Source: Streptomyces sp. CB02980
Lineage (GTDB): Bacteria > Actinomycetota > Actinomycetes > Streptomycetales > Streptomycetaceae
Direction of reading: 5' to 3'
Assembly (NCBI RefSeq): GCF_014451325.2
Contig: NZ_JACSCH020000012.1
Location: 186,001 to 250,000 of the forward strand
DNA: 64,000 bases
Below the pieces are notes generated by a model, which saw only the letters and a list, made by a program, of their open reading frames with translations, made no database searches and was not told where the DNA came from. Below are positions 8,163 through 16,299 of the stretch, one piece after another. The stretch's first letter is position 1; every line of letters begins with the position of its first letter. A program made the translations under genes and the position numbers.

Positions 8163-8747
8163 TCAGGCGCGGTACGGAGTGTTCGCCGCCGCCCAGTCGG
8201 CGAGAACCCGCGCGCACTCGGCGACCGACTCACGCCAGGTGCGCGCGGCGCCCTCCCCGGCCTCGTCGCTGACGTGCTTCACGATCCGCAGCGGCACCCC
8301 GGCGATCCCGGCGGCGTGTGCGAGGGCGTACCCCTCCATGTCGACGAGAGCGGCCTGCTCCGCGAGCCGGGCGCGGGCGGTCTCGTCCGAGATGAACGTG
8401 TCCCCGGTCGCCAGGACCGTGTCACCGCCGTCCGGGAGCGTCAGCGGCGCGCCGTACGACTCGCCCGTCAGCGTGGCGAGAAGCCGGCCGTCGAAGTCGT
8501 GCTGCACCACGGTGCCGATCACATGCGTCCCGGTCATGCCGGGACGCAGTGCCCCCGCCGTACCCAGGTTCACGATCCCGGACGGCCGCGGGCCGCGGCC
8601 GAGGGTGAGCGCGAGCGCGGTCGCCGCGTTCACCTTGCCCATGCCGGTCAGCAGCACCGGCAGGTCCGTGTCCAGGAACTGCGCCTCCTCCTTGACGGCG
8701 AGGACGAGCAGCGGACGGTCGGCGGTGATCTCTCCCAAGAGTTCCAT
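8163..8747 (-). CDS. nucleosidase / purine phosphorylase family protein
   Basis: 194 residues of the PNP_UDP_1 (nucleoside phosphorylase/MTA-SAH nucleosidase) fold. It has a VLLTGMGKVNAA glycine loop, NLGTAGAL and VDMEGYALA, where the Met-Glu pair contacts the ribose. It is shorter than MtnN (about 230 residues), as is usual for this actinobacterial subfamily. Likely role: cleavage of the N-glycosidic bond of a purine or thio-nucleoside in salvage or methyl recycling. ATG 8747 has no ribosome site, but a minus-strand TAGCGT box (8760-8755) sits seven bases upstream, suggesting a leaderless transcript. GTG 8756 is an alternative start. Confidence 0.8.
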   Translation of the reverse strand: MELLGEITADRPLLVLAVKEEAQFLDTDLPVLLTGMGKVNAATALALTLGRGPRPSGIVNLGTAGALRPGMTGTHVIGTVVQHDFDGRLLATLTGESYGAPLTLPDGGDTVLATGDTFISDETARARLAEQAALVDMEGYALAHAAGIAGVPLRIVKHVSDEAGEGAARTWRESVAECARVLADWAAANTPYRA

Positions 8748-8813
8748 GGGGGTCACGCTAGTTCGCGGCCCCTTCCGCCGTACAGCCGAGGTCCCGGTGG
8801 GCGCGACGGGCGC

Positions 8814-9023
8814 TCACCGCAGCGACAGGCCGCGCTCCGCGAGCTCCTCGGCGAGCACGCGCAGCGCCTTCGGTCCCACACCGTGCAGGGCGGCGAGTTC
8901 GGTGGCGGGAACCCCGTCGAGCTGATCGAACCGGGTGTACCCGGCCGCGGCGAGCGCACGGGTGGCGGGCGCGCCGATGGTGCGGGGGAATTCCGTCTCG
9001 GGACGGTCGGATCCGGTGGACAT
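8814..9023 (-). CDS. small helix-hairpin-helix protein
   Basis: 69 residues, essentially one helix-hairpin-helix unit. ATRALAAAGYTRFDQLDGV is followed by LAALHGVGPKALRVLAEEL, whose HGVGPKA is the non-specific DNA-backbone-binding hairpin. The sequence resembles the C-terminal domain of RNA polymerase alpha and RuvA-type HhH modules. It may bind DNA without sequence specificity; the precise function is unknown. It stands alone between the nucleosidase and VWA genes on the same strand. Confidence 0.78.
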   Translation of the reverse strand: MSTGSDRPETEFPRTIGAPATRALAAAGYTRFDQLDGVPATELAALHGVGPKALRVLAEELAERGLSLR

Positions 9024-9084
9024 GGGCCGATGGTGCCACGTGGGGAGAGTTCCGGCCCGCTCTCCGCCGCCGTGCCACGCGCGG

Positions 9085-10500
9085 TCACACGGGCAGCAGG
9101 CGACCGATCAGAGCCCCCAGCTGGCGGGCGTTCCGGCACGGGCGCATCTCGACGAGGCCGGCGTAGGCCGGCGCCACCGAATCGCCCGTTCCCCACAGCG
9201 AGGGCTGCTCGGGGTTGAGCCAGTGGACCCGGCGGGCCCGGTCCCCGATCCGCTTCAGGGCCGCGAGGTTCGGGTCGGAGCCGTTGGTGCGGGCGTCCCC
9301 GAGGACGAAGACGACGGTGCGCGGGCCGAGGACCTCGGCGTACCGGTCGGCGAACTCGCCCAGGGCCGTCCCGTAGTCGCTCTGCCCGTGCCACCCGGTC
9401 AGCTCCGCCTCCGCGAGGATGCGGTCGCCGAGACCGGCCGGATCGGCGGAACCCCGGGCGATCAGCCCCGTCACCTCGTCCACCCGGTTGACGAAGGCGA
9501 AGACGCGTACCCGGCTGAACTGGTCGTGCAGGGCCTGCACCAGCAGCATCGTGAACTGCGCGAAACCGGCCACCGACCCGGACACGTCGCACAGCAGGAC
9601 CAGCTCCGGCCGCCGGGGAGGGCGGCGGCGCAGCACCGGCCGCACGGGTACGCCGCCGGTCGACAGCGAGCGGCGCAGCGTCCGCCGCAGATCGATCTCC
9701 CCGCGCGACGCCCGGCGCCGACGGGCCGCGAGCCGGGTGGCCAGCTTCCGCGCCAGCGGCCGTACCGTACGTCGCAGCTCGTCCAGCTGTGACCGCCCGG
9801 CGAGCAGGAAGTCGACGGTGTCCGCGGTGCCCGCCACCGCGCGGCGCGCGACCCGGTCGCGGCCCTGGCGCTCGGCCACGCGCCGCCGGGCCTCGGTCCG
9901 CACCCGCTCGCGGAAGGCCTCGATGCGGCGCCGGATCTCGTCGTCGAGCAGCCGCTCGGTGAACTCGGGCTCCTCCGTCCCGGGCGCGGCCCGGAGCCGC
10001 TCCCGCACGCGGGCGAGCAGTGTCTCGGGGCGCAGCCGGGCCAGGGTCTGGTACGAGGACCAGCCGTCCGACTCGGGGCCGGAGCCGTAGCCGCCGAAAC
10101 CGCCCACCGCCTCGGCGGCGAGCCGGTCGAGGGCGGCGCCGTCAGCGCTGGTGAGGGCCTCGGCGAGCCGGTCGCGCAGGGTCGCGAGATCGGCCGGACC
10201 GGCCGGGGTGTTCTCGTCCGTCTCCGCGGCCCCGGTGTGGCCGAGGGGAAAGTACAGGTCGAAGACGCGGTCGAACACCGGACGCTGCGCCTCGCCGTGG
10301 AGCAAGGTCGTCGCCAGGGCCTCGCGTACCCGCTCCCGGTCGGTGAAGCCGACGGCCTCGAGGGCGTGCCCGGCGTCCACCGTCTCGCCGGTCCCGATCC
10401 CGAATCCGTGGGCACGCAGCGCCCCGACGAGACCGGTGAGACGGGCGGCGGCCGCCGTCGGTGCGGAGGCGGCGACCACGCCGTCGACCGGCCCGGTCAC
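9085..10500 (-). CDS. VWA-domain CoxE-like protein
   Basis: 471 residues. The N-terminal half is helical and very Arg/Glu-rich. The C-terminal half is a von Willebrand A domain with a MIDAS motif (CDVSGSVA), a threonine in YGTALGEF and an aspartate in VLGDARTNGSDP. CoxE-like VWA proteins act with MoxR AAA+ ATPases as chaperone pairs that insert metal cofactors or remodel enzyme complexes. The GTG start at 10500 overlaps the stop of the MoxR gene (GTGA), so the pair is translationally coupled. No CO dehydrogenase or other client lies nearby, so the target is unknown. Confidence 0.88.
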   Translation of the reverse strand: MTGPVDGVVAASAPTAAAARLTGLVGALRAHGFGIGTGETVDAGHALEAVGFTDRERVREALATTLLHGEAQRPVFDRVFDLYFPLGHTGAAETDENTPAGPADLATLRDRLAEALTSADGAALDRLAAEAVGGFGGYGSGPESDGWSSYQTLARLRPETLLARVRERLRAAPGTEEPEFTERLLDDEIRRRIEAFRERVRTEARRRVAERQGRDRVARRAVAGTADTVDFLLAGRSQLDELRRTVRPLARKLATRLAARRRRASRGEIDLRRTLRRSLSTGGVPVRPVLRRRPPRRPELVLLCDVSGSVAGFAQFTMLLVQALHDQFSRVRVFAFVNRVDEVTGLIARGSADPAGLGDRILAEAELTGWHGQSDYGTALGEFADRYAEVLGPRTVVFVLGDARTNGSDPNLAALKRIGDRARRVHWLNPEQPSLWGTGDSVAPAYAGLVEMRPCRNARQLGALIGRLLPV

Positions 10501-11366
10501 ACCGCGTCCAGGTCGAGCTTGGCGGCGGCCCTCACGATGTCGTCCTGGTGCTTGAGCAGGACGCCCAGGGTCTCGCGTACGACGTGCTCGTCCAGCCGGT
10601 CGGCGCCGAGCGCGAGCAGCGTACGGGCCCAGTCGATCGTCTCCGAGACGGACGGCGCCTTGCGCAGGTCCATCGCCCGCAGCGCCCCCACGACCCGCAC
10701 CACGGACGCGGCGAGGGCGTCGTCGAGGCCGGGGACCTTGAGGGTGACGATCCTGCGCTCCAGCTCCTCCTCGGGGAAACCGATGTGCAGGAAGAGGCAG
10801 CGGCGGCGCAGGGCCTCGGAGAGCTCGCGGCTCGCGTTGGAGGTGAGCACGGTGAAGGGGCGCCGGGTCGCCTTGATCGTCCCGAGTTCGGGAACGGTGA
10901 TCTGGAAGTCGCTGAGGACTTCGAGGAGCAGGCCCTCCACCTCGACGTCGGCCTTGTCCGTCTCGTCGATGAGGAGCACGGTCGGCTGCTCGGAGCGGAT
11001 CGCGGTGAGCAGCGGGCGGGGGAGCAGGAACTCCTCGCCGAAGATGTCCGTCCGCGTCTCGTCCCAGGACTCGCCCCGCCCGGCGGTGATCCGCAGGAGC
11101 TGCTTGGCGTGGTTCCACTCGTACAGCGCGCGGGACTCGTCGACGCCCTCGTAGCACTGGAGCCGGACCAGACGCGCGCCGGTGACCTCGGTGACCGCCT
11201 TGGCGAGCTCCGTCTTGCCGACGCCGGCCGGGCCCTCGACGAGGAGCGGCTTGCCGAGGCGGTCGGCGAGGAAGACGGTCGTGGCGACGGCGGGTGAGGC
11301 GAGATAGCCGGTCGCGGCGAGCCGATCGGCGACGTCGTCGACGGAGTTGAAGAAACCGGTCGTCAT
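10497..11366 (-). CDS. MoxR-family AAA+ ATPase
   Basis: 289 residues. Walker A GPAGVGKTE lies near residues 44-52, Walker B is VLLIDETDKAD near 125-135, TSNASRELSEALRRRC carries sensor 1 and the arginine finger, and a small helical lid follows. MoxR ATPases are hexameric chaperones that work with VWA proteins; the coupled downstream gene is such a partner. ATG 11366 has an upstream G-rich ribosome site. The protein is cytoplasmic. Confidence 0.92.
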   Translation of the reverse strand: MTTGFFNSVDDVADRLAATGYLASPAVATTVFLADRLGKPLLVEGPAGVGKTELAKAVTEVTGARLVRLQCYEGVDESRALYEWNHAKQLLRITAGRGESWDETRTDIFGEEFLLPRPLLTAIRSEQPTVLLIDETDKADVEVEGLLLEVLSDFQITVPELGTIKATRRPFTVLTSNASRELSEALRRRCLFLHIGFPEEELERRIVTLKVPGLDDALAASVVRVVGALRAMDLRKAPSVSETIDWARTLLALGADRLDEHVVRETLGVLLKHQDDIVRAAAKLDLDAV

Positions 11367-11547
11367 TGGCTGTCCCCCCGGGGAGCGGAATCTCGTACTG
11401 GCCAGTAGCCTCTGCTGTACTTGATCAGATCAGGCACCGCCGCACAACCGCCCCGCGCAAGGTCCGTGCCGCGCGCGGGGCGCCACCCGCTGGTGCAATG
11501 GGGGGACCGGGTACGCCACCCGGGGACCGCGCGGCGGTGGAGGTGTC

Positions 11548-13086
11548 GTGGCGGAACGGGAAGCGGAGCGGGAAGAGGCCCTCCTGACCAGGGTGCGGGC
11601 CATGGAGCAGGCGGTCGGCGAGATAGGCACGACGCTCGACGAGACGAGCACCTGCCGCGAACTCGCCGCCTTCGCCGCCCGACACCTGAACGCCACCACC
11701 ACGGTCGACCTCCTGACGGAACCGGGTGCCCCACCGCGGCGCGCGGCCCACGCGGGACCGCCGGAGCCGTCGGGGCACACGGGCCGGACCGTGGCGGAGG
11801 CGACGGCACCCGCCACGGCTGCCGAACCTGGCGGAGGCCGTCCGATTGTCGGATCCGGGGCGGAGGCGGTCGGTGACCGTCCGGAGGCGGGATCCGGGGC
11901 GGAGGTGGCCGGTGACCGCCTGGCCGCGGGATCCGGGGCGGAGCCGGACGGCGGGACCGAGGCCGAGCCGGACGGCGGGGCCGAGGCGGCTCCCCGGGCC
12001 ACCGCCCCGGGCGGCCCGACGGGCCGTGGGGCGTCCGCCGCCCCGGCCGGTCCCACGGCACCCGGGAACGCCGCAGAGGGCGCCACGACCCCCGCCGGCG
12101 GACCACGTCACCCCGCGGACCCCTTCGCCCCCGGGCCGGGCGGGCCGACCGGCCGCGTTCCCGTCCTGGCGGGCGACCTCGCCGCGCCCGGCGACCCCAC
12201 CGCCCGCCGGCTCTCCCTCCCCCTCTCCGTCCACGACGAGGAGCCGCTCGGGACGGTCACCCTGACCCGTACCGGCGGCACGCCCTTCTCCGGTGACGAG
12301 GTGGCGCTGGCCCGGCACGCCGCCCGTCTCGCGGCCCGGCATCTCGGGCATGCCCGTCGTCTCGCGGCCGCCGAGGACGCCGCGCTCCACCTCCAGCGCG
12401 CCCTCGTCGCCGAGCCCGGACGGCCGCACCCCAATCTGGAGATCGCCGGCGGCTACCTGCCCGCGGGGCCCCGCGCCCTCGTCGGCGGGGACTGGTTCGA
12501 GACCGTACGGCTCCACTTCGGCCGCAGCCTGCTCGTCGTCGGCGACGTCATGGGGCACGGCCTCGACGCGGCCGTCGACATGAACGCCTACCGCACGGCG
12601 CTCCGCGAGGTCGCCGCGACCGACCTGCCCCCGCACCGGGTGCTGCGCCACCTCGACTCCGTGGTGGCGGAGGACGGCGCCCGGCGCCCCGCCACCGTCC
12701 TGCTCGTCCGGGTCGACCCGGCCCGCGGCACCGCGACGTTCGCGAGCGCCGGGCACCTCCCGCCCGTGGTGTTCGGCGCCGACGGCTCGGCCGAAGTCGT
12801 CGACCTCCCCGTCGGCCCACCCCTCGGCACCGGCGTCGGAGGCTACGAACCGACCACGCGTCCGCTCCGCCCCGGAGACACCCTGCTGCTCTTCACCGAC
12901 GGACTCGTCGAACGCCGGGGCGAGGACATCGACGACTCCCTCGCCCGCCTCGCCGCCCTCCGGCTTCCCCGGGACTCCGGCCCCGACCGGGTCGTCGACG
13001 AGGTGCTCCGCCGCCTCGGCGCGCACGGAGCGGAGGACGACGTCGCCGTCCTCGCCGCCCGCATCCGCGCGCGTGCACCCCAGTGA
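11548..13086 (+). CDS. SpoIIE/PP2C phosphatase with interrupted GAF region
   Basis: 512 residues. An N-terminal GAF-like half (about 5-60) is separated from its C-terminal half (about 215-285) by some 150 residues of Gly/Ala/Pro/Glu-rich low complexity, including tandem GSGAE-x2-GDR units near residues 102-140. The SpoIIE phosphatase domain is intact: GGDWFE (Asp315), GDVMGHG (Asp333) and FTDGL (Asp451). GTG 11548 follows GGTGGAGG. Expected role: dephosphorylation of an anti-anti-sigma factor in response to a GAF-sensed cue. The linker expansion is unusual; whether the GAF half-domains still fold together is uncertain. Confidence 0.88.
   Translation: MAEREAEREEALLTRVRAMEQAVGEIGTTLDETSTCRELAAFAARHLNATTTVDLLTEPGAPPRRAAHAGPPEPSGHTGRTVAEATAPATAAEPGGGRPIVGSGAEAVGDRPEAGSGAEVAGDRLAAGSGAEPDGGTEAEPDGGAEAAPRATAPGGPTGRGASAAPAGPTAPGNAAEGATTPAGGPRHPADPFAPGPGGPTGRVPVLAGDLAAPGDPTARRLSLPLSVHDEEPLGTVTLTRTGGTPFSGDEVALARHAARLAARHLGHARRLAAAEDAALHLQRALVAEPGRPHPNLEIAGGYLPAGPRALVGGDWFETVRLHFGRSLLVVGDVMGHGLDAAVDMNAYRTALREVAATDLPPHRVLRHLDSVVAEDGARRPATVLLVRVDPARGTATFASAGHLPPVVFGADGSAEVVDLPVGPPLGTGVGGYEPTTRPLRPGDTLLLFTDGLVERRGEDIDDSLARLAALRLPRDSGPDRVVDEVLRRLGAHGAEDDVAVLAARIRARAPQ
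11851..11985 (+). repeat. in-frame GSGAE tandem repeat
   Basis: About three imperfect 39-bp units starting GGATCCGGGGCGGAG, then two EPDGG units, inside the phosphatase gene and always in frame. Confidence 0.75.
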
Positions 13087-13135
13087 CGCAGGGTCACACC
13101 AGCCCCGCGGAACGTCGTGACGCACGGTCACACCA
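13083..13135. repeat. paired 19-bp direct repeats with inverted core
   Basis: GTGACGCA(G/C)GGTCACACCA occurs at 13083-13101 and 13117-13135 with one mismatch. Each copy contains GTGAC-N5-GTCAC. The first copy overlaps the upstream stop codon. Confidence 0.6.
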
Positions 13136-13189
13136 CCCCTGTCTCCGGCATGTTTCAGCCCTGAGCGGGATTCTTCCGGCCGGACGCTT

Positions 13190-13213
13190 GTGCCGGGCCC
13201 CGGGGCCCGGCAC
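13190..13213. promoter_or_regulatory. 24-bp perfect palindrome before luciferase-like gene
   Basis: GTGCCGGGCCCC followed immediately by its exact complement. It ends nine bases before ATG 13223 and could terminate the upstream phosphatase transcript or bind a regulator. Confidence 0.45.
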
Positions 13214-13222
13214 GCTCCTCGT

Positions 13223-13588
13223 ATGAACACGGCCAGGCATGCCAGTGAACGTCTGATGAGCTGGCCCTCGCTGACCCCCGGCCGCGCCCATTGCGGCGCC
13301 GCGCTCGGACTGGGCACGGCGACGCAGGAGATCGTGCATTTCCACGGCGAACACGAGGCCGACGTCCACCTCACCCGCGCCATGGTCGCGAAGCTGCGCC
13401 CGGCCCTCCTGGGGTCGAGCGCGGTCCGTCTGCGCGCCGGATCGGGGTGGGTGACGGTCCGTCTCGACATGGGGTCGGACATCGACCTGCTCGCCACCCT
13501 GGTGAGCGCCGCCCTCCAGGCCAACGGCGTCCCGGACGTCGCCCCGGACGGCTGCACGCGCACCCGCCCGGTCTCCGGACTCCGCTGA
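13223..13588 (+). CDS. luciferase-domain (DUF5519-like) protein
   Basis: 121 residues. The segment QEIVHFHGEHEADVHLTRAM followed by GWVTVRLD and a helical tail resembles the small 'luciferase family' DUF5519 proteins common in Streptomyces. Despite the name, no flavin or luciferin chemistry has been shown for them. ATG 13223 is used because the following sequence is the conserved part; an upstream in-frame ATG at 13190 would run through the palindrome. No neighbour suggests a role. Confidence 0.7.
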   Translation: MNTARHASERLMSWPSLTPGRAHCGAALGLGTATQEIVHFHGEHEADVHLTRAMVAKLRPALLGSSAVRLRAGSGWVTVRLDMGSDIDLLATLVSAALQANGVPDVAPDGCTRTRPVSGLR

Positions 13589-13640
13589 CCGAACCGGGTC
13601 CGGGGCCCGGACGCAACCGAGACCGGACGTAACCGAGATC

Positions 13641-13676
13641 GGTCGGATCCGAGACCGGTCGGATCCGAGACCGGTC
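13641..13676. repeat. short tandem repeat, GGTCGGATCCGAGACC type
   Basis: Two adjacent 16-bp copies, with related CCGAGA units just upstream, between convergent genes. Probably non-coding. Confidence 0.5.
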
Positions 13677-13719
13677 CTTTCCGAGCCCCGCCCGGACGGC
13701 TCTACGCGCGCGTGCTCCC

Positions 13720-14211
13720 CTAGGTCGGGACCGGGAACAGCATGCACGTGCTGGTCGCGTGGGCGAGCAGCCGGTCCTCCGCGTCGTACAGGCCCGCCTC
13801 CGCGAGCGCGGTCCGGCGCCCGCGCGAGATCACCGTGCCGATCGCCCGCACCTTGCCCGTGTCGACCGTGATCGGCCGGAGGAAGCGGGTCGACAGGTCG
13901 AGCGAGGTGTACGCCGTGCCCAGCGGGAGCGTCGAGTGGACCGCGCAGCCGGCCGCCGAGTCGAGCAGGGTCGCGTAGACCCCGCCGTGCACACTGCCGA
14001 TCGGGTTGTAGTGCTCCTCGCCCGGCTCGAAGGTGAACACCGCGCGTCCGTCCTCGACCTCCTCGAGGCCGAAGCCGAGGAGCGCCGCGATCGGGGGCCC
14101 CGGCAGGCGTCCCGCCACCATCTCCCGCAGGAAGTCGAGGCCAGCCATCGTCCCGGCGGCCCGTGCGGTGGCTCCGGCGTCCTCCCACTCGACCGTGCGC
14201 GACCGCCCCAT
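13720..14211 (-). CDS. PaaI-family hotdog thioesterase
   Basis: 163 residues. A hotdog-fold core carries NPIGSVHGGVYATLLDSAAG, where the HGG motif and downstream aspartate are typical of PaaI/YdiI thioesterases. It is followed by LDLSTRFLRPI and TGKVRAIGTVI strands. Likely activity: hydrolysis of aryl- or acyl-CoA thioesters in the cytoplasm. ATG 14211 has GGAGAG upstream; GTG 14217 is possible. It is divergent from an HxlR regulator with a shared operator/promoter region (14265-14317). Confidence 0.87.
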   Translation of the reverse strand: MGRSRTVEWEDAGATARAAGTMAGLDFLREMVAGRLPGPPIAALLGFGLEEVEDGRAVFTFEPGEEHYNPIGSVHGGVYATLLDSAAGCAVHSTLPLGTAYTSLDLSTRFLRPITVDTGKVRAIGTVISRGRRTALAEAGLYDAEDRLLAHATSTCMLFPVPT

Positions 14212-14264
14212 GACCACTCTCCGCCCGACGTGGCCGGCTGATTCCCAGCTGGCTCTGTACTGCG

Positions 14265-14317
14265 AAGCTAGCTGTCCTGAAAGCTGACTGTCAACGAAAC
14301 AGTCAGGTGGCTACAGT
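14265..14317. promoter_or_regulatory. divergent overlapping promoters with 8-bp inverted repeat
   Basis: CTGACTGT (14284-14291), a 7-base spacer, and ACAGTCAG (14299-14306). Minus-strand TTGACA (14294-14289) with TAGCTT (14270-14265) at 18-bp spacing reads toward the thioesterase. Plus-strand TACAGT (14312-14317) lies six bases before the HxlR ATG. A bound HxlR dimer would cover both promoters. Confidence 0.65.
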
Positions 14318-14323
14318 GTGACG

Positions 14324-14797
14324 ATGAAGTGGCTGGAGACGGACACGGAGAACTGCCCGGTCCGCCGCGCCCTGGACCTCGTGGGCGAGAAGTGGACCCT
14401 GCTGATCCTGCGCGACGCCTTCAACGGCGTCCGCCGCTACGACGAGTTCCGTCGGCATCTCGGGCTCTCCGAGGCCGTCCTCGCCGACCGGCTCCGCAAG
14501 CTGGTCACGGCCGGCCTGCTGCGGGCGGAGCCGTACCGAGAACCCGGTGCCCGGACCCGGTACGAGTACCGGCTCACCCGCAAGGGCGTCGACCTCTGGC
14601 CCGTACTCCTGGCCCTGAAGCAGTGGGGCGACACCCACGCGGGCGAAGCGGAAGGTCCGGTCCTCGACATCCGGCACGCCGAGTGCGGAGCCCCCGTCCG
14701 CGTCGTCGTCCAGTGCGAGGGCGAGGAACGGGCCACCCTGGCCGCCCGCGACGTCACCGTCCGCCCCGGCCCCGGCGCCCGCCCGCTCACCCCCTGA
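14324..14797 (+). CDS. HxlR-family transcriptional regulator
   Basis: 157 residues. The winged helix is of HxlR type: CPVRRALDLVGEKWTLLILR near the N-terminus, RRYDEFRRHLGLSEAVLADRLRKL as the recognition region, and EYRLTRKG as the wing. Family members are dimeric repressors or activators responding to aldehydes, quinones or thiol stress. The tail has two cysteines (in HAECGAP and VVQCEGE), which could be redox sensors. The transcript is probably leaderless from TACAGT six bases upstream. It likely controls itself and the divergent thioesterase through the 14284-14306 inverted repeat. Confidence 0.9.
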   Translation: MKWLETDTENCPVRRALDLVGEKWTLLILRDAFNGVRRYDEFRRHLGLSEAVLADRLRKLVTAGLLRAEPYREPGARTRYEYRLTRKGVDLWPVLLALKQWGDTHAGEAEGPVLDIRHAECGAPVRVVVQCEGEERATLAARDVTVRPGPGARPLTP

Positions 14798-14905
14798 CAC
14801 CCGGCCGGGCGGCTTCCCGGGCGAACCCCCTGGATCCGCCGCCCCGGCACCCGTTCGGCCGCACCCCTGCGATGTCCCACCGCCCAGCCGGGTACCTCAC
14901 GAGGC

Positions 14906-15823
14906 ATGCCCTCCACACCCGGTCCGCCGCACGACGGTGCCCCCGCCGAGCACGGCCCCGAGCACGGCCGAGAACACGACCGCGAACACGGTCATGAACA
15001 CGGCCACTGGTTCCAGCGGCTCCACACCCGCGTTCTCGTCTCACCCGTCGGGCTCGCCTGGAACCGCGGCCGTGCCATGGAACTCATGCACCGCGCCATG
15101 GGGTTCGCGGCGCTCAGCCTGCTCACCCTCGTGCCGCTCCTCATCGTCGTCGCGGCGGCCGACCTCGCCAGCGGTCAGGGCTTCGCCCGCTGGCTCGTCC
15201 AGGGCCTCGGCGTCTCCGAGGTCTCCGAGGAGGAGGTCGAGCGGCTCTTCGGGCAGCCGGGGCAGGCCCTGCAACGCACCACCGCCTTCGGCCTCGCCGC
15301 CCTCGCGGCCTTCGGCGTCACCTTCGGATCCGCCGTACAGACCGGGTACGAGCGGGCCTGGGACCTCCCCACGGCCCGCTGGCACACCATGTGGCGGCAC
15401 GTCGTCTGGCTGGCCGTCCTCGTCGCCTGTCTGCTCCTGTTCGTCGCCACCCCCGCACCGGCCGAGTCCCCGGCGACGGTCACCGTTCTCGTCGCCCTGG
15501 GCGACCTGGTCGGCACCTTCCTCTTCTTCTGGTGGTCGCAGCGGTTTCTGCTCTGCGGGCGCATCCGCTGGCGCGCCCTCGCCCCGGGAGCCGTCCTGAC
15601 CGCGCTCGGCCTGCTCGGGCTGCGCATCTTCTCCCAGCTCGTCTTCTCCCCGCTCATCGCCTCGAACGCGGTGACGTACGGTCAGTTCGGCACCGTCCTC
15701 GTCCTCCAGTCGTGGCTCGTCGGCGTCGGGTTCGTCGTGTACGGAAGCGCCCTCGTCGGCCGCCTGGTCCACGAGCGCCTGCTCGACCGACGCCTGCGCC
15801 GCGACACCCCGCCCGGCGCCTGA
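14906..15823 (+). CDS. YihY/BrkB-like inner membrane protein
   Basis: 305 residues. An unusual His/Glu-rich N-terminus (EHG/EHD units, residues about 16-33) precedes a YihY/UPF0761 membrane domain with about six hydrophobic helices. Recognisable elements are MELMHRAMGFAALSLLTLVPLL, RTTAFGLAALAAFGVTFGSAVQ and SQRFLLCGRIRWRALAPGA. Function of the family is unsettled (it was once called RNase BN in error). The histidine cluster could bind metal ions. Stand-alone gene. Confidence 0.85.
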   Translation: MPSTPGPPHDGAPAEHGPEHGREHDREHGHEHGHWFQRLHTRVLVSPVGLAWNRGRAMELMHRAMGFAALSLLTLVPLLIVVAAADLASGQGFARWLVQGLGVSEVSEEEVERLFGQPGQALQRTTAFGLAALAAFGVTFGSAVQTGYERAWDLPTARWHTMWRHVVWLAVLVACLLLFVATPAPAESPATVTVLVALGDLVGTFLFFWWSQRFLLCGRIRWRALAPGAVLTALGLLGLRIFSQLVFSPLIASNAVTYGQFGTVLVLQSWLVGVGFVVYGSALVGRLVHERLLDRRLRRDTPPGA

Positions 15824-16299
15824 CCCCGCCCGACCGAGCGGCCCGACCACCCCGACCATCCCGACCCGCCCAAGCGTCCGCCCTGTCTCCCCTGGTCGTT
15901 CACCCCGGGTCCGATGACCGCCCACCTGGCCGCCCTTTGTGATCACCGCCTGTCCGCCACTCCGTCAGCGCCGTTCCTCAGGAGGATCACCCCCGGCCGA
16001 TGGGCGGCGATCGCCCGGCTCGCGGGCCTGATCGAGGCGACCCGCCTCATCAAGGAGTTCACCGACCGCCCGCGGACCGCCCCCGCCGCGGACCGCCCCC
16101 GCCGCGGACCGCCCCCGCCGCGCACCGCCCCCGCCGCGCCCCGGCGCCGGGGCGACGGGTGGCGACCTGACAAAGCACGGCCCGGACCGGCGGGAAATCG
16201 ATCACACGATCCGGTGATCCACCCCGGAGCGGCCTGGTGCCGTCCCCCGGACCGCTTGGATGAAGGTGATCCCACCGGCCCGTCGAAAGAGAGCCGCCC
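15824..16299. other. 476-bp gene-poor intergenic region
   Basis: No convincing coding region. It contains CCGACC-rich imperfect repeats just after 15823 and four 16-bp tandem repeats (16074-16137). AAAGAGAG ahead of 16300 serves as the NUDIX gene's ribosome site. An open frame from 15914 runs through the repeat and looks non-coding. Confidence 0.6.
16074..16137. repeat. four 16-bp tandem repeats
   Basis: GGACCGCCCCCGCCGC at 16074, 16090 and 16106, with a one-base variant at 16122. The unit length is not a multiple of three. Confidence 0.85.
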
